The notes under the pieces: model-generated
What the model was told of the DNA's origin: nothing
Seen by the model: only the letters and a program-made list of their open reading frames with translations
The model's database searches: none
NCBI GenBank assembly: GCA_910586675.1
Contig: CAJUJO010000021.1
Coordinates: 1 to 28,731, forward strand
DNA length: 28,731 bases
Direction of reading: 5' to 3'
DNA from: an uncultured Christensenellaceae bacterium
Lineage (GTDB): Bacteria > Bacillota > Clostridia > Christensenellales > Borkfalkiaceae
Translations under genes and position numbers: made by a program
In this document: positions 7,803 to 14,191 of the stretch, piece by piece
Position numbering within the stretch: the first letter of the stretch is position 1
Layout: the number at the start of each line of letters is the position of its first letter

Positions 7803-8567
7803 TCAATTTTCCTCTTCCCGCGGTTCCGCAAACGCGGGCATTGCAGGCGGCTGATCGACGAGCCCCTTATAAAGATCCTCCGCGATCCTTTCTCCGTTTC
7901 CCGTTACCGCGCGGCGGGCGCCCGCTTTTACGAGCAGACGAAGCTGTTCGGCGTTTTCCACAAAAGAAACGTCCGAAGAAATCCGCCCCGACGCGACCTG
8001 CTGCGCGCGGAGAACGAGCGCCGTTTCCCCGCGCACGCAAACCGCATCCGCTTTTCCTTCGCACGCAGCGCGCACGCCGAAGGCGACCTGATCGGCGGAA
8101 AGCGCCCTGTCGTCCAGCGCAACGGTGAGCGCGCACTTCTTCGCCGCCCGCTTGACCCGCTTGATCTCCCGCTTCAGATAGGATAAATTTCCGCCGACGA
8201 GCGCCGAATAACAGGGAATCAGCCGCAGCTCCCCCGCGCCCTGACGGACGGCCTTTTTTGCCTCCGTTTTTTTCACGGCGGTAATGCTCTCCCCCGTGCC
8301 TCCCACGATACAGCAAAAGGGAACGCCGCTCCCTTCGAGATTGCGCCGCGCCGCCGAAGCGTTCACGGGAGAGACAAGCACGCACGCCGCCCCCAGCCGT
8401 TTGGCGCTCTCGCATACGGCCTTTAAGGCGTGTTTATCCGTTTCCCGCCCCGACGCGTCGAGCACGAGTTTTTTGAGCGTGAGCGATATTTCCGTTTCTC
8501 TGCGATAACGTTTGAATTCCCCGAATTCCGCGGCCTCCGCCGCTGACAATACAGCACTCTGTTCCAT
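7803..8567 (-). CDS. DeoC/aldolase-fold protein lacking catalytic residues
   Basis: This 254-residue protein aligns by eye with deoxyribose-phosphate aldolase over most of its length. The matches are LGAACVLVSPVNASAARRNL, the TEAKKAVRQGAGEL segment (like DeoC E..AV..GADEID) and the CEGKADAVCVRGET strand (like GADFVKTSTG). The key residues are not kept. The Asp of DeoC EID is R115, the Schiff-base Lys of KTSTG is C177, and the second Lys segment (KASGGIR) reads SSDVSFVEN. It is therefore most likely a non-catalytic TIM-barrel protein of unknown role. The ATG at 8567 is preferred over an upstream TTG that lengthens the protein by 13 residues. A terminator follows the gene. The fold assignment is inference. 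Confidence 0.6.
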   Translation of the reverse strand: MEQSAVLSAAEAAEFGEFKRYRRETEISLTLKKLVLDASGRETDKHALKAVCESAKRLGAACVLVSPVNASAARRNLEGSGVPFCCIVGGTGESITAVKKTEAKKAVRQGAGELRLIPCYSALVGGNLSYLKREIKRVKRAAKKCALTVALDDRALSADQVAFGVRAACEGKADAVCVRGETALVLRAQQVASGRISSDVSFVENAEQLRLLVKAGARRAVTGNGERIAEDLYKGLVDQPPAMPAFAEPREEEN

Positions 8568-8650
8568 AGGCGGTATTTTTCCCCGAAAGCGGATAAAATA
8601 TCCCAAACTTTACCATTTTATGACAAAATATTTCCGCTATCATCACAGGT

Positions 8651-8896
8651 ATGAATCTGCTATCCGTTCAAGGTCAGGGCGCCGTGTTTACCGTCCTGCT
8701 GTTTCTACTCTGCGTAATCGCCGTACACGGCGCGAAGCTTGCAAAAATCGGATACCGCACCTTAAAGAAGAAACTCCCGCCCGATCCCCCGAAGAAGCCG
8801 GAAACAAAACCGGAGCCCGTATATTTTATCGTAGAGAAAAAGAAAAAACGCGCAAAAGCGGAATACTCCGAACCGAAGCGGATCAAATTTCGTTAA
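8651..8896 (+). CDS. Small single-pass membrane protein with basic cytoplasmic tail
   Basis: The product has 81 residues: one hydrophobic segment (about 11-28, VFTVLLFLLCVIAVHG), then a lysine/proline-rich tail ending PVYFIVEKKKKRAKAEYSEPKRIKF. Short proteins with this PVYxIVEKKKR and PKRI.F ending occur in other Clostridia as far as I recall, but no function is known to me. It is divergent from the DeoC-like gene (83-bp gap) and convergent with rsfS, with 18 bp between stops. The Shine-Dalgarno is weak (ACAGG just before ATG) and no clear promoter is visible. The conserved-looking tail and the fit between neighbours support a real gene. Confidence 0.6.
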   Translation: MNLLSVQGQGAVFTVLLFLLCVIAVHGAKLAKIGYRTLKKKLPPDPPKKPETKPEPVYFIVEKKKKRAKAEYSEPKRIKFR

Positions 8897-8914
8897 AGCG
8901 CGCCGTCGCGGCGT

Positions 8915-9265
8915 TCAACCTTCGTAACGTTCTACGTTTCTGCCCGAATCCCAAAGCCGTTCGAGATAATAAAACAAGCGGGATTCCTCGTTAAAAACGT
9001 GCACGACGACGTCGCCGTAGTCGATGACGCCCCAACGCCCTTCGCGCAAGCCCTCCGTGCGAACGGGGGATAACCCGAACTGCTTTTTGACGGCCTCTTC
9101 CACGCTGTCCCCGAGCGCCCGCACCTGCGTGGCGCTTTTTCCGCTTGCAATCACGAAGTAACTGCATACGACCGTCTGCTCCGCCACATTGAGAATGACG
9201 ATTTCCGAACCCTTTTTGTCCGACAAGGCTTTTGCGCAAGCGCGCGCCAATTCGTAACTTTCCAT
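8915..9265 (-). CDS. rsfS: Ribosomal silencing factor RsfS
   Basis: RsfS (YbeB/YqeL) binds uL14 on the 50S subunit and blocks subunit joining when nutrients are scarce. The 116-residue protein covers the family from the N-terminal helix through VVCSYFVIASGKSATQVRAL and the EGLREGRWGVIDYGDVVVHVFNEESRLFYYLERLW block that is diagnostic. The ATG at 9265 has AAGGAG six nt upstream and a TATAAT-like -10 at 9287-9292, so it may have its own promoter besides any read-through from nadD-yqeK, which ends 51 bp upstream. The nadD-yqeK-rsfS order is the same as in Bacillus. Confidence 0.95.
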   Translation of the reverse strand: MESYELARACAKALSDKKGSEIVILNVAEQTVVCSYFVIASGKSATQVRALGDSVEEAVKKQFGLSPVRTEGLREGRWGVIDYGDVVVHVFNEESRLFYYLERLWDSGRNVERYEG

Positions 9266-9316
9266 AAATCTCCTTAATTTTTGATGATTATATCTGACAT
9301 AGTACTTAAAAGATGT

Positions 9317-10456
9317 TCATTTTTGATCGTTTAACGCCCGTTTTGCCCATTCGCATGCCCGCAAAGTGAGCGGATAAACCTCGCCCCGCCTTAACAGATA
9401 CTCCGTCTGTTCGGCAATGCTTTCCGCAAAGCAAGCGTCTAAATCCTCGTAAAAGAGCTTTCGCAAACGCTCTACGCCGGGGAATTGCCGCCCTTCCTCC
9501 AACAAATCGGAGAGATAAACGAGCTTCCCGAGGGGCGTCATATTTTCCCTTCCCGTCGTGTGATAGCGGATTGCATCGACGATTTCTTCATCCTCGATGC
9601 CGAATAAATTCTCGGCAAGATACGCGCCCGTGAACTGATGCGCGACGGGCTCCGGAACGGGCGCGGGCACGCCTTCCGGAAAAGCAAACCCCCTTAAAAG
9701 TTCGGAGGACAACGGAACGTTTTTTCCGCAATCGTGCAGAGCGCTTGCAAGAAGCGCTTTCTCTTCCGCAATTCCGAGACTCCGCGCGCGAGACACCGCC
9801 ATCCGCGCCACGCGGTAGCTGTGTTCGCGGCGGCTTTCCTTTTCCAGCGCGAGTGCCCGCCCGATTACGGGATAGCAATACAGCCCGCGAGATTTGATAT
9901 ATGCAAGCACTTCGCCGTCCAGCCCGCACTCCTTCCCGAACGCGAGCGCGACGCGGATTTCCGTAGAGGAAACCTCCCTTCCGGTAAACCCAAGCGAAAG
10001 AAAGTCTTTACCGAAAATTTTAAGAAATTGTAGATGAAATTTTTCCGTCCCCGCACTCCCCCGCCCGCATGCCGCGAGCGTCGCGTCCGATAAAATGCTT
10101 TGCGGATTTTTCCAGCTGAAAAAATTTTCCAGCATGTCCGCCCCGACGAGCAAAAACAGCTCCGCTTCGGGATACAGTTTCCGAAAATGTGCGCATGTGA
10201 GATAGGTATAGCTCGTCCCCCCGCGCGTAATTTCGTAATCGCTGATTTCGGCGTTTTCGATATTGCGAAAGGCGAGTTTGCACATGGCGAGCCTGTCATC
10301 CGCGCTCGCGGAAGCGCCGTCCTTTTTATGGGGTGCAACGCGGGAAGGCACGACGATAATTTTATCCGCCCCGAGCTGTTTTACCGCCGCGCGCACATAC
10401 TCCACATGTTCGCCGTGAACGGGATCGAACGACCCGCCGAAGATTGCAATTCTCAT
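9317..10456 (-). CDS. nadD-yqeK: Fused NadD nicotinate-nucleotide adenylyltransferase and YqeK HD hydrolase
   Basis: One frame of 379 codons joins two enzymes that are separate neighbours in Bacillus. Residues 1 to about 190 are NadD, which makes deamido-NAD from nicotinate mononucleotide and ATP. They carry GGSFDPVH (7-14), the VPSRVAPHK segment, and VSSTEIR near the domain end. The nucleotidyltransferase box reads HGEH rather than the common HxGH. About 195-379 are a YqeK HD domain: REHSYRVARM, ALHDCGKN, HQFTGAYLAE, RYHTTG and KLVYLSDLLE; YqeK family members hydrolyse Ap4A. The ATG at 10456 is certain because a perfect promoter ends six nt before it, which excludes longer starts. The transcript is predicted leaderless. 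Confidence 0.93.
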   Translation of the reverse strand: MRIAIFGGSFDPVHGEHVEYVRAAVKQLGADKIIVVPSRVAPHKKDGASASADDRLAMCKLAFRNIENAEISDYEITRGGTSYTYLTCAHFRKLYPEAELFLLVGADMLENFFSWKNPQSILSDATLAACGRGSAGTEKFHLQFLKIFGKDFLSLGFTGREVSSTEIRVALAFGKECGLDGEVLAYIKSRGLYCYPVIGRALALEKESRREHSYRVARMAVSRARSLGIAEEKALLASALHDCGKNVPLSSELLRGFAFPEGVPAPVPEPVAHQFTGAYLAENLFGIEDEEIVDAIRYHTTGRENMTPLGKLVYLSDLLEEGRQFPGVERLRKLFYEDLDACFAESIAEQTEYLLRRGEVYPLTLRACEWAKRALNDQK

Positions 10457-10462
10457 ACCCGA

Positions 10463-10491
10463 ATTATACCTTATTTTAATTCCGTTGGCAA
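10463..10491 (-). promoter_or_regulatory. Promoter of nadD-yqeK giving a leaderless mRNA
   Basis: TTGCCA (10491-10486), a 17-nt spacer and TATAAT (10468-10463). Only TCGGGT separates the -10 box from the ATG, so +1 should be at or next to the A of the start codon, and there is no room for a Shine-Dalgarno. Confidence 0.8.
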
Positions 10492-10526
10492 GTTTAATTC
10501 GCGCGCTTTCCGTCAAAAATAAATTT

Positions 10527-11282
10527 ATGAAAAAAATAGACTTTCCCTTGATTGCCGACTCGCTCTTCTACGCCGTCTGCGCGGGATTTTTTTCCCTCTG
10601 CCTACTCCGCTATTACCGCGTTCCTGTAATCGGGGCGATCGCGCTCGCAATTTTATTCGCAGCAGCCGTCGGCGGGCTGACCTTTTTATTTGTTTTCGGC
10701 AAACATAGAAAGCGCAACCTCTCCAAAGCGGAACGGGAAGAGCGCGATGCGCTGCTTCTTCATCTCGCCTTGGAGCGCCCCGAGCGCATCCGTGCAACGC
10801 TCCTTTCGGCATACGCCGCAGACGGAAAAGCGGCGCACTGCGCGGGCGATACTTTGTGCGTGGACGGTACGGAATACCTCGCGGAATTTACCCTGCAACC
10901 CCTTTCCGCCGACCGCCTTGCGCACATGATACGGGAACACGGCAAAGATCAATTCCGCCTCGTATGCAACGCTCTTTCTCCCGAAGCGGAAAAACTCGCC
11001 TCATCGTTCGGCATCAAAGCCGACCGCGGAGACGACGTTTACGCGCTATTCAAAAGGACGGACACGATGCCGGCACCGCTCATCTGCGGAGAAATTCCGA
11101 GAAAGACGGTAAAAAGTAAGCTGCACCGTTCCTTTTCCAAGACAAACGCACGCCCGTTCCTCGTTAGCGGTCTAGTGCTTTTGACCATGAGCCTGTTTAC
11201 CTTTTTCCCCGTTTATTACCTCGTAACGGGAAGCATTCTGCTATTGTCCGCCGTAACGGTAAGAATGTTCGGTTACGCCTAA
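10527..11282 (+). CDS. Four-helix membrane protein with an Mrr-like (inactive) nuclease-fold domain
   Basis: The product has 251 residues. Two N-terminal transmembrane helices (about 9-27 and 32-57), a basic KHRKR stop-transfer and a cytoplasmic middle part (about 65-200) precede two C-terminal helices (about 210-231 and 232-247). The middle part resembles the Mrr-type restriction-endonuclease fold. LCVDGTEYLAEFT looks like the catalytic strands, and NALSPEAEKLASSFGIKADRGDDVYALFKR resembles the Mrr C-terminal block (FTPEA..LA...GI.L.DG..L..L). The expected E/QxK is EFT (residues 120-122), so the lysine is missing and cleavage is unlikely. The start is the ATG at 10527, divergent from nadD; no Shine-Dalgarno is visible. 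A strong terminator follows. The fold is inferred and the function unknown. Confidence 0.6.
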   Translation: MKKIDFPLIADSLFYAVCAGFFSLCLLRYYRVPVIGAIALAILFAAAVGGLTFLFVFGKHRKRNLSKAEREERDALLLHLALERPERIRATLLSAYAADGKAAHCAGDTLCVDGTEYLAEFTLQPLSADRLAHMIREHGKDQFRLVCNALSPEAEKLASSFGIKADRGDDVYALFKRTDTMPAPLICGEIPRKTVKSKLHRSFSKTNARPFLVSGLVLLTMSLFTFFPVYYLVTGSILLLSAVTVRMFGYA

Positions 11283-11325
11283 ATTTGGGAAATATTTGGC
11301 TTTTATGCCTGACATAATACTTTGC

Positions 11326-11349
11326 AGGCGCGTAAAAACGCGCCTTTTT
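11326..11349 (+). terminator. Intrinsic terminator after the Mrr-like membrane gene
   Basis: AGGCGCGT/ACGCGCCT, an 8-bp perfect stem with an AAAA loop, followed by TTTTT. Confidence 0.9.
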
Positions 11350-11351
11350 GC

Positions 11352-12794
11352 TTAAAATCGAGCCAATACACGGGAAATGCGGCTTATTACGTCGGTTGCA
11401 TCGGGCGCATATTCCCCCATATCTTCCGCGGCGAATTCACCCGCTTTTCCGCATACATAAGCACTCGCACAACACGCTTCGAAGGGCGGAACGCCGCGCG
11501 CGCACGTTCCCGCAAGGAAGCCGGAAAGCACATCGCCTGAACCGCCCTTTGCAAGCGCCGGAGAACCTGTAATATTAATGGCGATCCGCTTTCCATCGGC
11601 GATAACAGCACGGTTGTTTTTGAGAAAAACGGTTACACCGTACTCTTCTGCGAACTTCTTTGCGAGCTCTACGGCGCGCCTCTTCACCTCTTCCGTCGTC
11701 GCTCCGATAAGGCGGGAAAACTCCTTCACGTGCGGCGTTAAAATGACGGAACAACTCTTCTCTTTCAGAATATCCGCACCGTAGCAGGCAAGCGAATTAA
11801 GCGCATCGGCGTCCAGCACCAACGTTCCAGTATAAGCGGAAAGAATTTCCGCAATGCGTGCATAGAGCCTTTCGCTCACGCCCGAGCCCATCCCCATCGC
11901 AATGCAATCGGACGCGAGGATTTCCCCGTCGATCGAACGGAATTCCCGAAGAATACAGGCGGGCATTCTTCCGATCATATAAGGAAACAAATCGGAGGAT
12001 ACGCACAATCGGGTATAACCCGAGCCCGATTTCAAGCATGCACCCGCTGAAAGAAATGCGGCGCCGCTGTATTCCTTACTCCCCGCAAGGAGGCACGCGC
12101 CGCCGAACACGCCTTTGTGGCTGTTGCTCAAACGTTTGGGAAAAAGTTTTTTTACGTCCGCCTCCTCCCAAATCTCCGCTCCTTGCACTTCGGACGAGAT
12201 TCCAATCTCTGCGACGATAATTTTGCCCGCGCAATCCGCGCCGTCCGATAAGAGCAACGCGTTTTTCATAAGCCCCATGCAAACCGTTTCATCCGCCTTG
12301 ACACAGGGCGAAAACGCAACGCCGTTTTCCGAAAGCCCACTCGGCAAGTCGGCGGAGATGACGTACGCGCCGCAGGAATTGATAAAATCGATGAGAGCCG
12401 CGCCGTCGCCTTCGGGCGCGCGGTTTAGCCCCGTGCCGAACACGCAATCGAGCGCCAAAGCAAACCGCATACGCGAGATGCGCCCCGAAACTTCGCCGCC
12501 GAAGGCTTCCTTTGCACACAGGCAGTCGGGAGAAAACGTCTCGGCGAGACATACGACGAACACGTCCATTCCCGTCTCTCGCAAAAGACGCGCCGCAACG
12601 AAGCCGTCGCCGCCGTTGTTTCCTCCACCGCATACGACGAGCACGTCGCCGACCCCAAGCCGCTTCGCAGCCGCAAGCACCGCGTCTGCGAGAGCGCGCC
12701 CCGCGCGCTCCATCAACTCGAATGCAGGCGTTCCGCTCTTTATCGTACGCGCGTCCGCCGCGCGCATCTGTTCAAAAGAATAAGAGTAGTTCAC
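11352..12794 (-). CDS. nnrD: Bifunctional NAD(P)H-hydrate epimerase / ADP-dependent dehydratase
   Basis: This enzyme repairs damaged NAD(P)H hydrates in the cytoplasm. Of the 480 residues, the N-terminal YjeF_N domain (about 1-205) holds VVCGGGNNGGDGFVAARLL (phosphate loop of the epimerase) and DCVFGTGL. The C-terminal ADP-dependent dehydratase domain (about 215-480) holds the LTPHVKEFSRL segment and the SPALAKGGSGDVLSGFLAG nucleotide-binding block with its catalytic Asp. The start is GTG at 12794, strongly supported by GGAGGGG five nt upstream; no ATG fits as well. It is the third gene of recX-birA-nnrD, 12 nt after birA. The symbol often used for the fused form is nnr or nnrD. Confidence 0.95.
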   Translation of the reverse strand: MNYSYSFEQMRAADARTIKSGTPAFELMERAGRALADAVLAAAKRLGVGDVLVVCGGGNNGGDGFVAARLLRETGMDVFVVCLAETFSPDCLCAKEAFGGEVSGRISRMRFALALDCVFGTGLNRAPEGDGAALIDFINSCGAYVISADLPSGLSENGVAFSPCVKADETVCMGLMKNALLLSDGADCAGKIIVAEIGISSEVQGAEIWEEADVKKLFPKRLSNSHKGVFGGACLLAGSKEYSGAAFLSAGACLKSGSGYTRLCVSSDLFPYMIGRMPACILREFRSIDGEILASDCIAMGMGSGVSERLYARIAEILSAYTGTLVLDADALNSLACYGADILKEKSCSVILTPHVKEFSRLIGATTEEVKRRAVELAKKFAEEYGVTVFLKNNRAVIADGKRIAINITGSPALAKGGSGDVLSGFLAGTCARGVPPFEACCASAYVCGKAGEFAAEDMGEYAPDATDVISRISRVLARF

Positions 12795-12806
12795 AGCGCC
12801 CCTCCG

Positions 12807-13490
12807 TTATGATAATTTCAAGCTAATTTCCGCCGAAGAGAGCTCGCGAATCCGCTCTCCGTCGTCTATTTCCAATCTCCCGTCCTCCGTAATGCGGCGC
12901 GCCGTTGCGGAATATTCGCGCCCACTTTCCGAAACGGTTACCTTCTTTCCCAAAAATCGGACGTATGAAAGGTAATCTTCAAACGTTTCTTCCGTTTGGA
13001 AATTTTTAATCAGTTCTTCCCGCGCGACTTCCGCGGAAATACGCCGCCCCGCCGCCTCGCTTAAACTGACGGCAACGTCCTTCACGTCGGACAGATCGTT
13101 TTCGGCGTTTACGCCGATTCCGACGATGCTCGCGCGCACGAATCCGCCCGAAAGCTCGTTTTCGATCAAAATTCCGCACAGCTTCCTATTCCCGACGAGG
13201 ACGTCGTTTGCCCACTTGATTTGCGGCGTTACTCCGAACGCTTCCGCCGTTCGACAAACGGAAACGGCGGCATGCGCCATGATGCGGAACGCCTGCGATG
13301 CGGGAAATTTATCGTAAAAGGTAAGCACGGAGAGGTATACTCCGCCTTCTTTCGACGAAAAAGAGCGCCCTTTCGTGCCTTTTCCGCCCGTCTGGCGCGC
13401 GGCGCAAACGATGACGTTCTCCCCGCCGCCGAGATATCTGCGGATATATTCGTTCGTCGAACTCGTTTCTTCGAGATATTCAATCCTCAT
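12807..13490 (-). CDS. birA: Biotin--[acetyl-CoA-carboxylase] ligase, catalytic form without HTH
   Basis: BirA activates biotin to biotinyl-AMP and attaches it to the biotin carrier protein of acetyl-CoA carboxylase. The 227-residue protein begins directly with the ligase domain (SSTNEYIRR). It has the GGKGTKGRSFSSKEGGVYLS adenylate loop, the KWANDV block with its lysine, KLCGILIE, and a small C-terminal SH3-like domain. The DNA-binding N-terminus of group II BirA repressors is absent, so it is not expected to regulate biotin genes. The ATG at 13490 overlaps the end of recX by 11 nt (ATGAGGATTGA), which suggests translational coupling. Longer in-frame starts would run deep into recX and lack a Shine-Dalgarno. 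Confidence 0.95.
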   Translation of the reverse strand: MRIEYLEETSSTNEYIRRYLGGGENVIVCAARQTGGKGTKGRSFSSKEGGVYLSVLTFYDKFPASQAFRIMAHAAVSVCRTAEAFGVTPQIKWANDVLVGNRKLCGILIENELSGGFVRASIVGIGVNAENDLSDVKDVAVSLSEAAGRRISAEVAREELIKNFQTEETFEDYLSYVRFLGKKVTVSESGREYSATARRITEDGRLEIDDGERIRELSSAEISLKLS

Positions 13491-14100
13491 CTTCCGTATC
13501 CCCGAACGCCGAAAGCGCTCCCCTTGCCGTTTCATAATCGTAGCCTTTTCCGATGAGATAAGCGTACGCCTTGGAGAGCGTTTTTTTATCGACAGGCTTG
13601 CCGCGCATATATTTCCCCAATACGCGGAGCGCGCTCTCCCTTTCGCCCGTAAGCCCGTTTAACGCTTCCTCTATCTCCCCGTCGCCGACGCCTTTGCGTT
13701 TGAGCTCCGCCGCGATCAGACGACGCCCCTTCCTTTTGCCCGCGCTCTCCGCGTATGTCTTCGCGTACTGACCGTCGTCGAGAAATCCGTAGCCCTTCAT
13801 TTTTTCCGCAACGTAATCGCACACGTCGGAAAGATACCCCTTTTTTTTGAGAAAATCGCGGATTTCCCGCTCCGTCTTCATAGAAGAAGTAATATGCGTG
13901 AGCGCTTTATCGAGCGCGGTCATCTTTTCGCTCTCTAACTGCATGCGAGAAAGCGTTTCCAAGCTCACGCACATGCCCGCCTTTAAGCGGTTTTGCATGA
14001 CCGTTTCCAGCTTCATGCCGCAATTAAATCTTCCGTCCACTTCGATATTGCACCGCGTTTTATCTTTAATCTGCGGGGTAATGCCCGTAATTTCCGCCAT
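13480..14100 (-). CDS. recX: Regulatory protein RecX
   Basis: RecX binds the RecA filament and limits recombination and SOS activity. The 206-residue protein has the three-helix repeat architecture. Recognisable are SSMKTEREIRDFLKKKGY, the YGFLDDGQYAKTYAES block and the GRRLIAAELKRKGVGDGEIEEAL block. The ATG at 14100 has AAGGAG upstream and a near-perfect promoter, making recX the first gene of recX-birA-nnrD. recA is not in the window. The N-terminal 50 residues form the usual poorly conserved extension of Firmicute RecX. Confidence 0.93.
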   Translation of the reverse strand: MAEITGITPQIKDKTRCNIEVDGRFNCGMKLETVMQNRLKAGMCVSLETLSRMQLESEKMTALDKALTHITSSMKTEREIRDFLKKKGYLSDVCDYVAEKMKGYGFLDDGQYAKTYAESAGKRKGRRLIAAELKRKGVGDGEIEEALNGLTGERESALRVLGKYMRGKPVDKKTLSKAYAYLIGKGYDYETARGALSAFGDTEDED

Positions 14101-14120
14101 ATTCCGCTCCTTGTTCCCTT

Positions 14121-14149
14121 ATTATAGCCCGCAGAGCACAAAAAGTCAA
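14121..14149 (-). promoter_or_regulatory. Promoter of recX-birA-nnrD
   Basis: TTGACT (14149-14144), a 17-nt spacer and TATAAT (14126-14121), just after the clpB terminator. A 20-nt leader with AAGGAG follows. No LexA-like box is evident. Confidence 0.85.
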
Positions 14150-14150
14150 C

Positions 14151-14184
14151 AAGCAAAACGCCCGCGCTTATCCGCGCAGGCGTT
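14151..14184 (-). terminator. Intrinsic terminator of clpB
   Basis: An 11-bp stem (AACGCCTGCGC with GCGCGGGCGTT, one G-U pair, 6-nt loop) is followed by TTGCTTG on the minus strand, eight nt after the clpB stop. Confidence 0.75.
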
Positions 14185-14191
14185 TCTTTTC

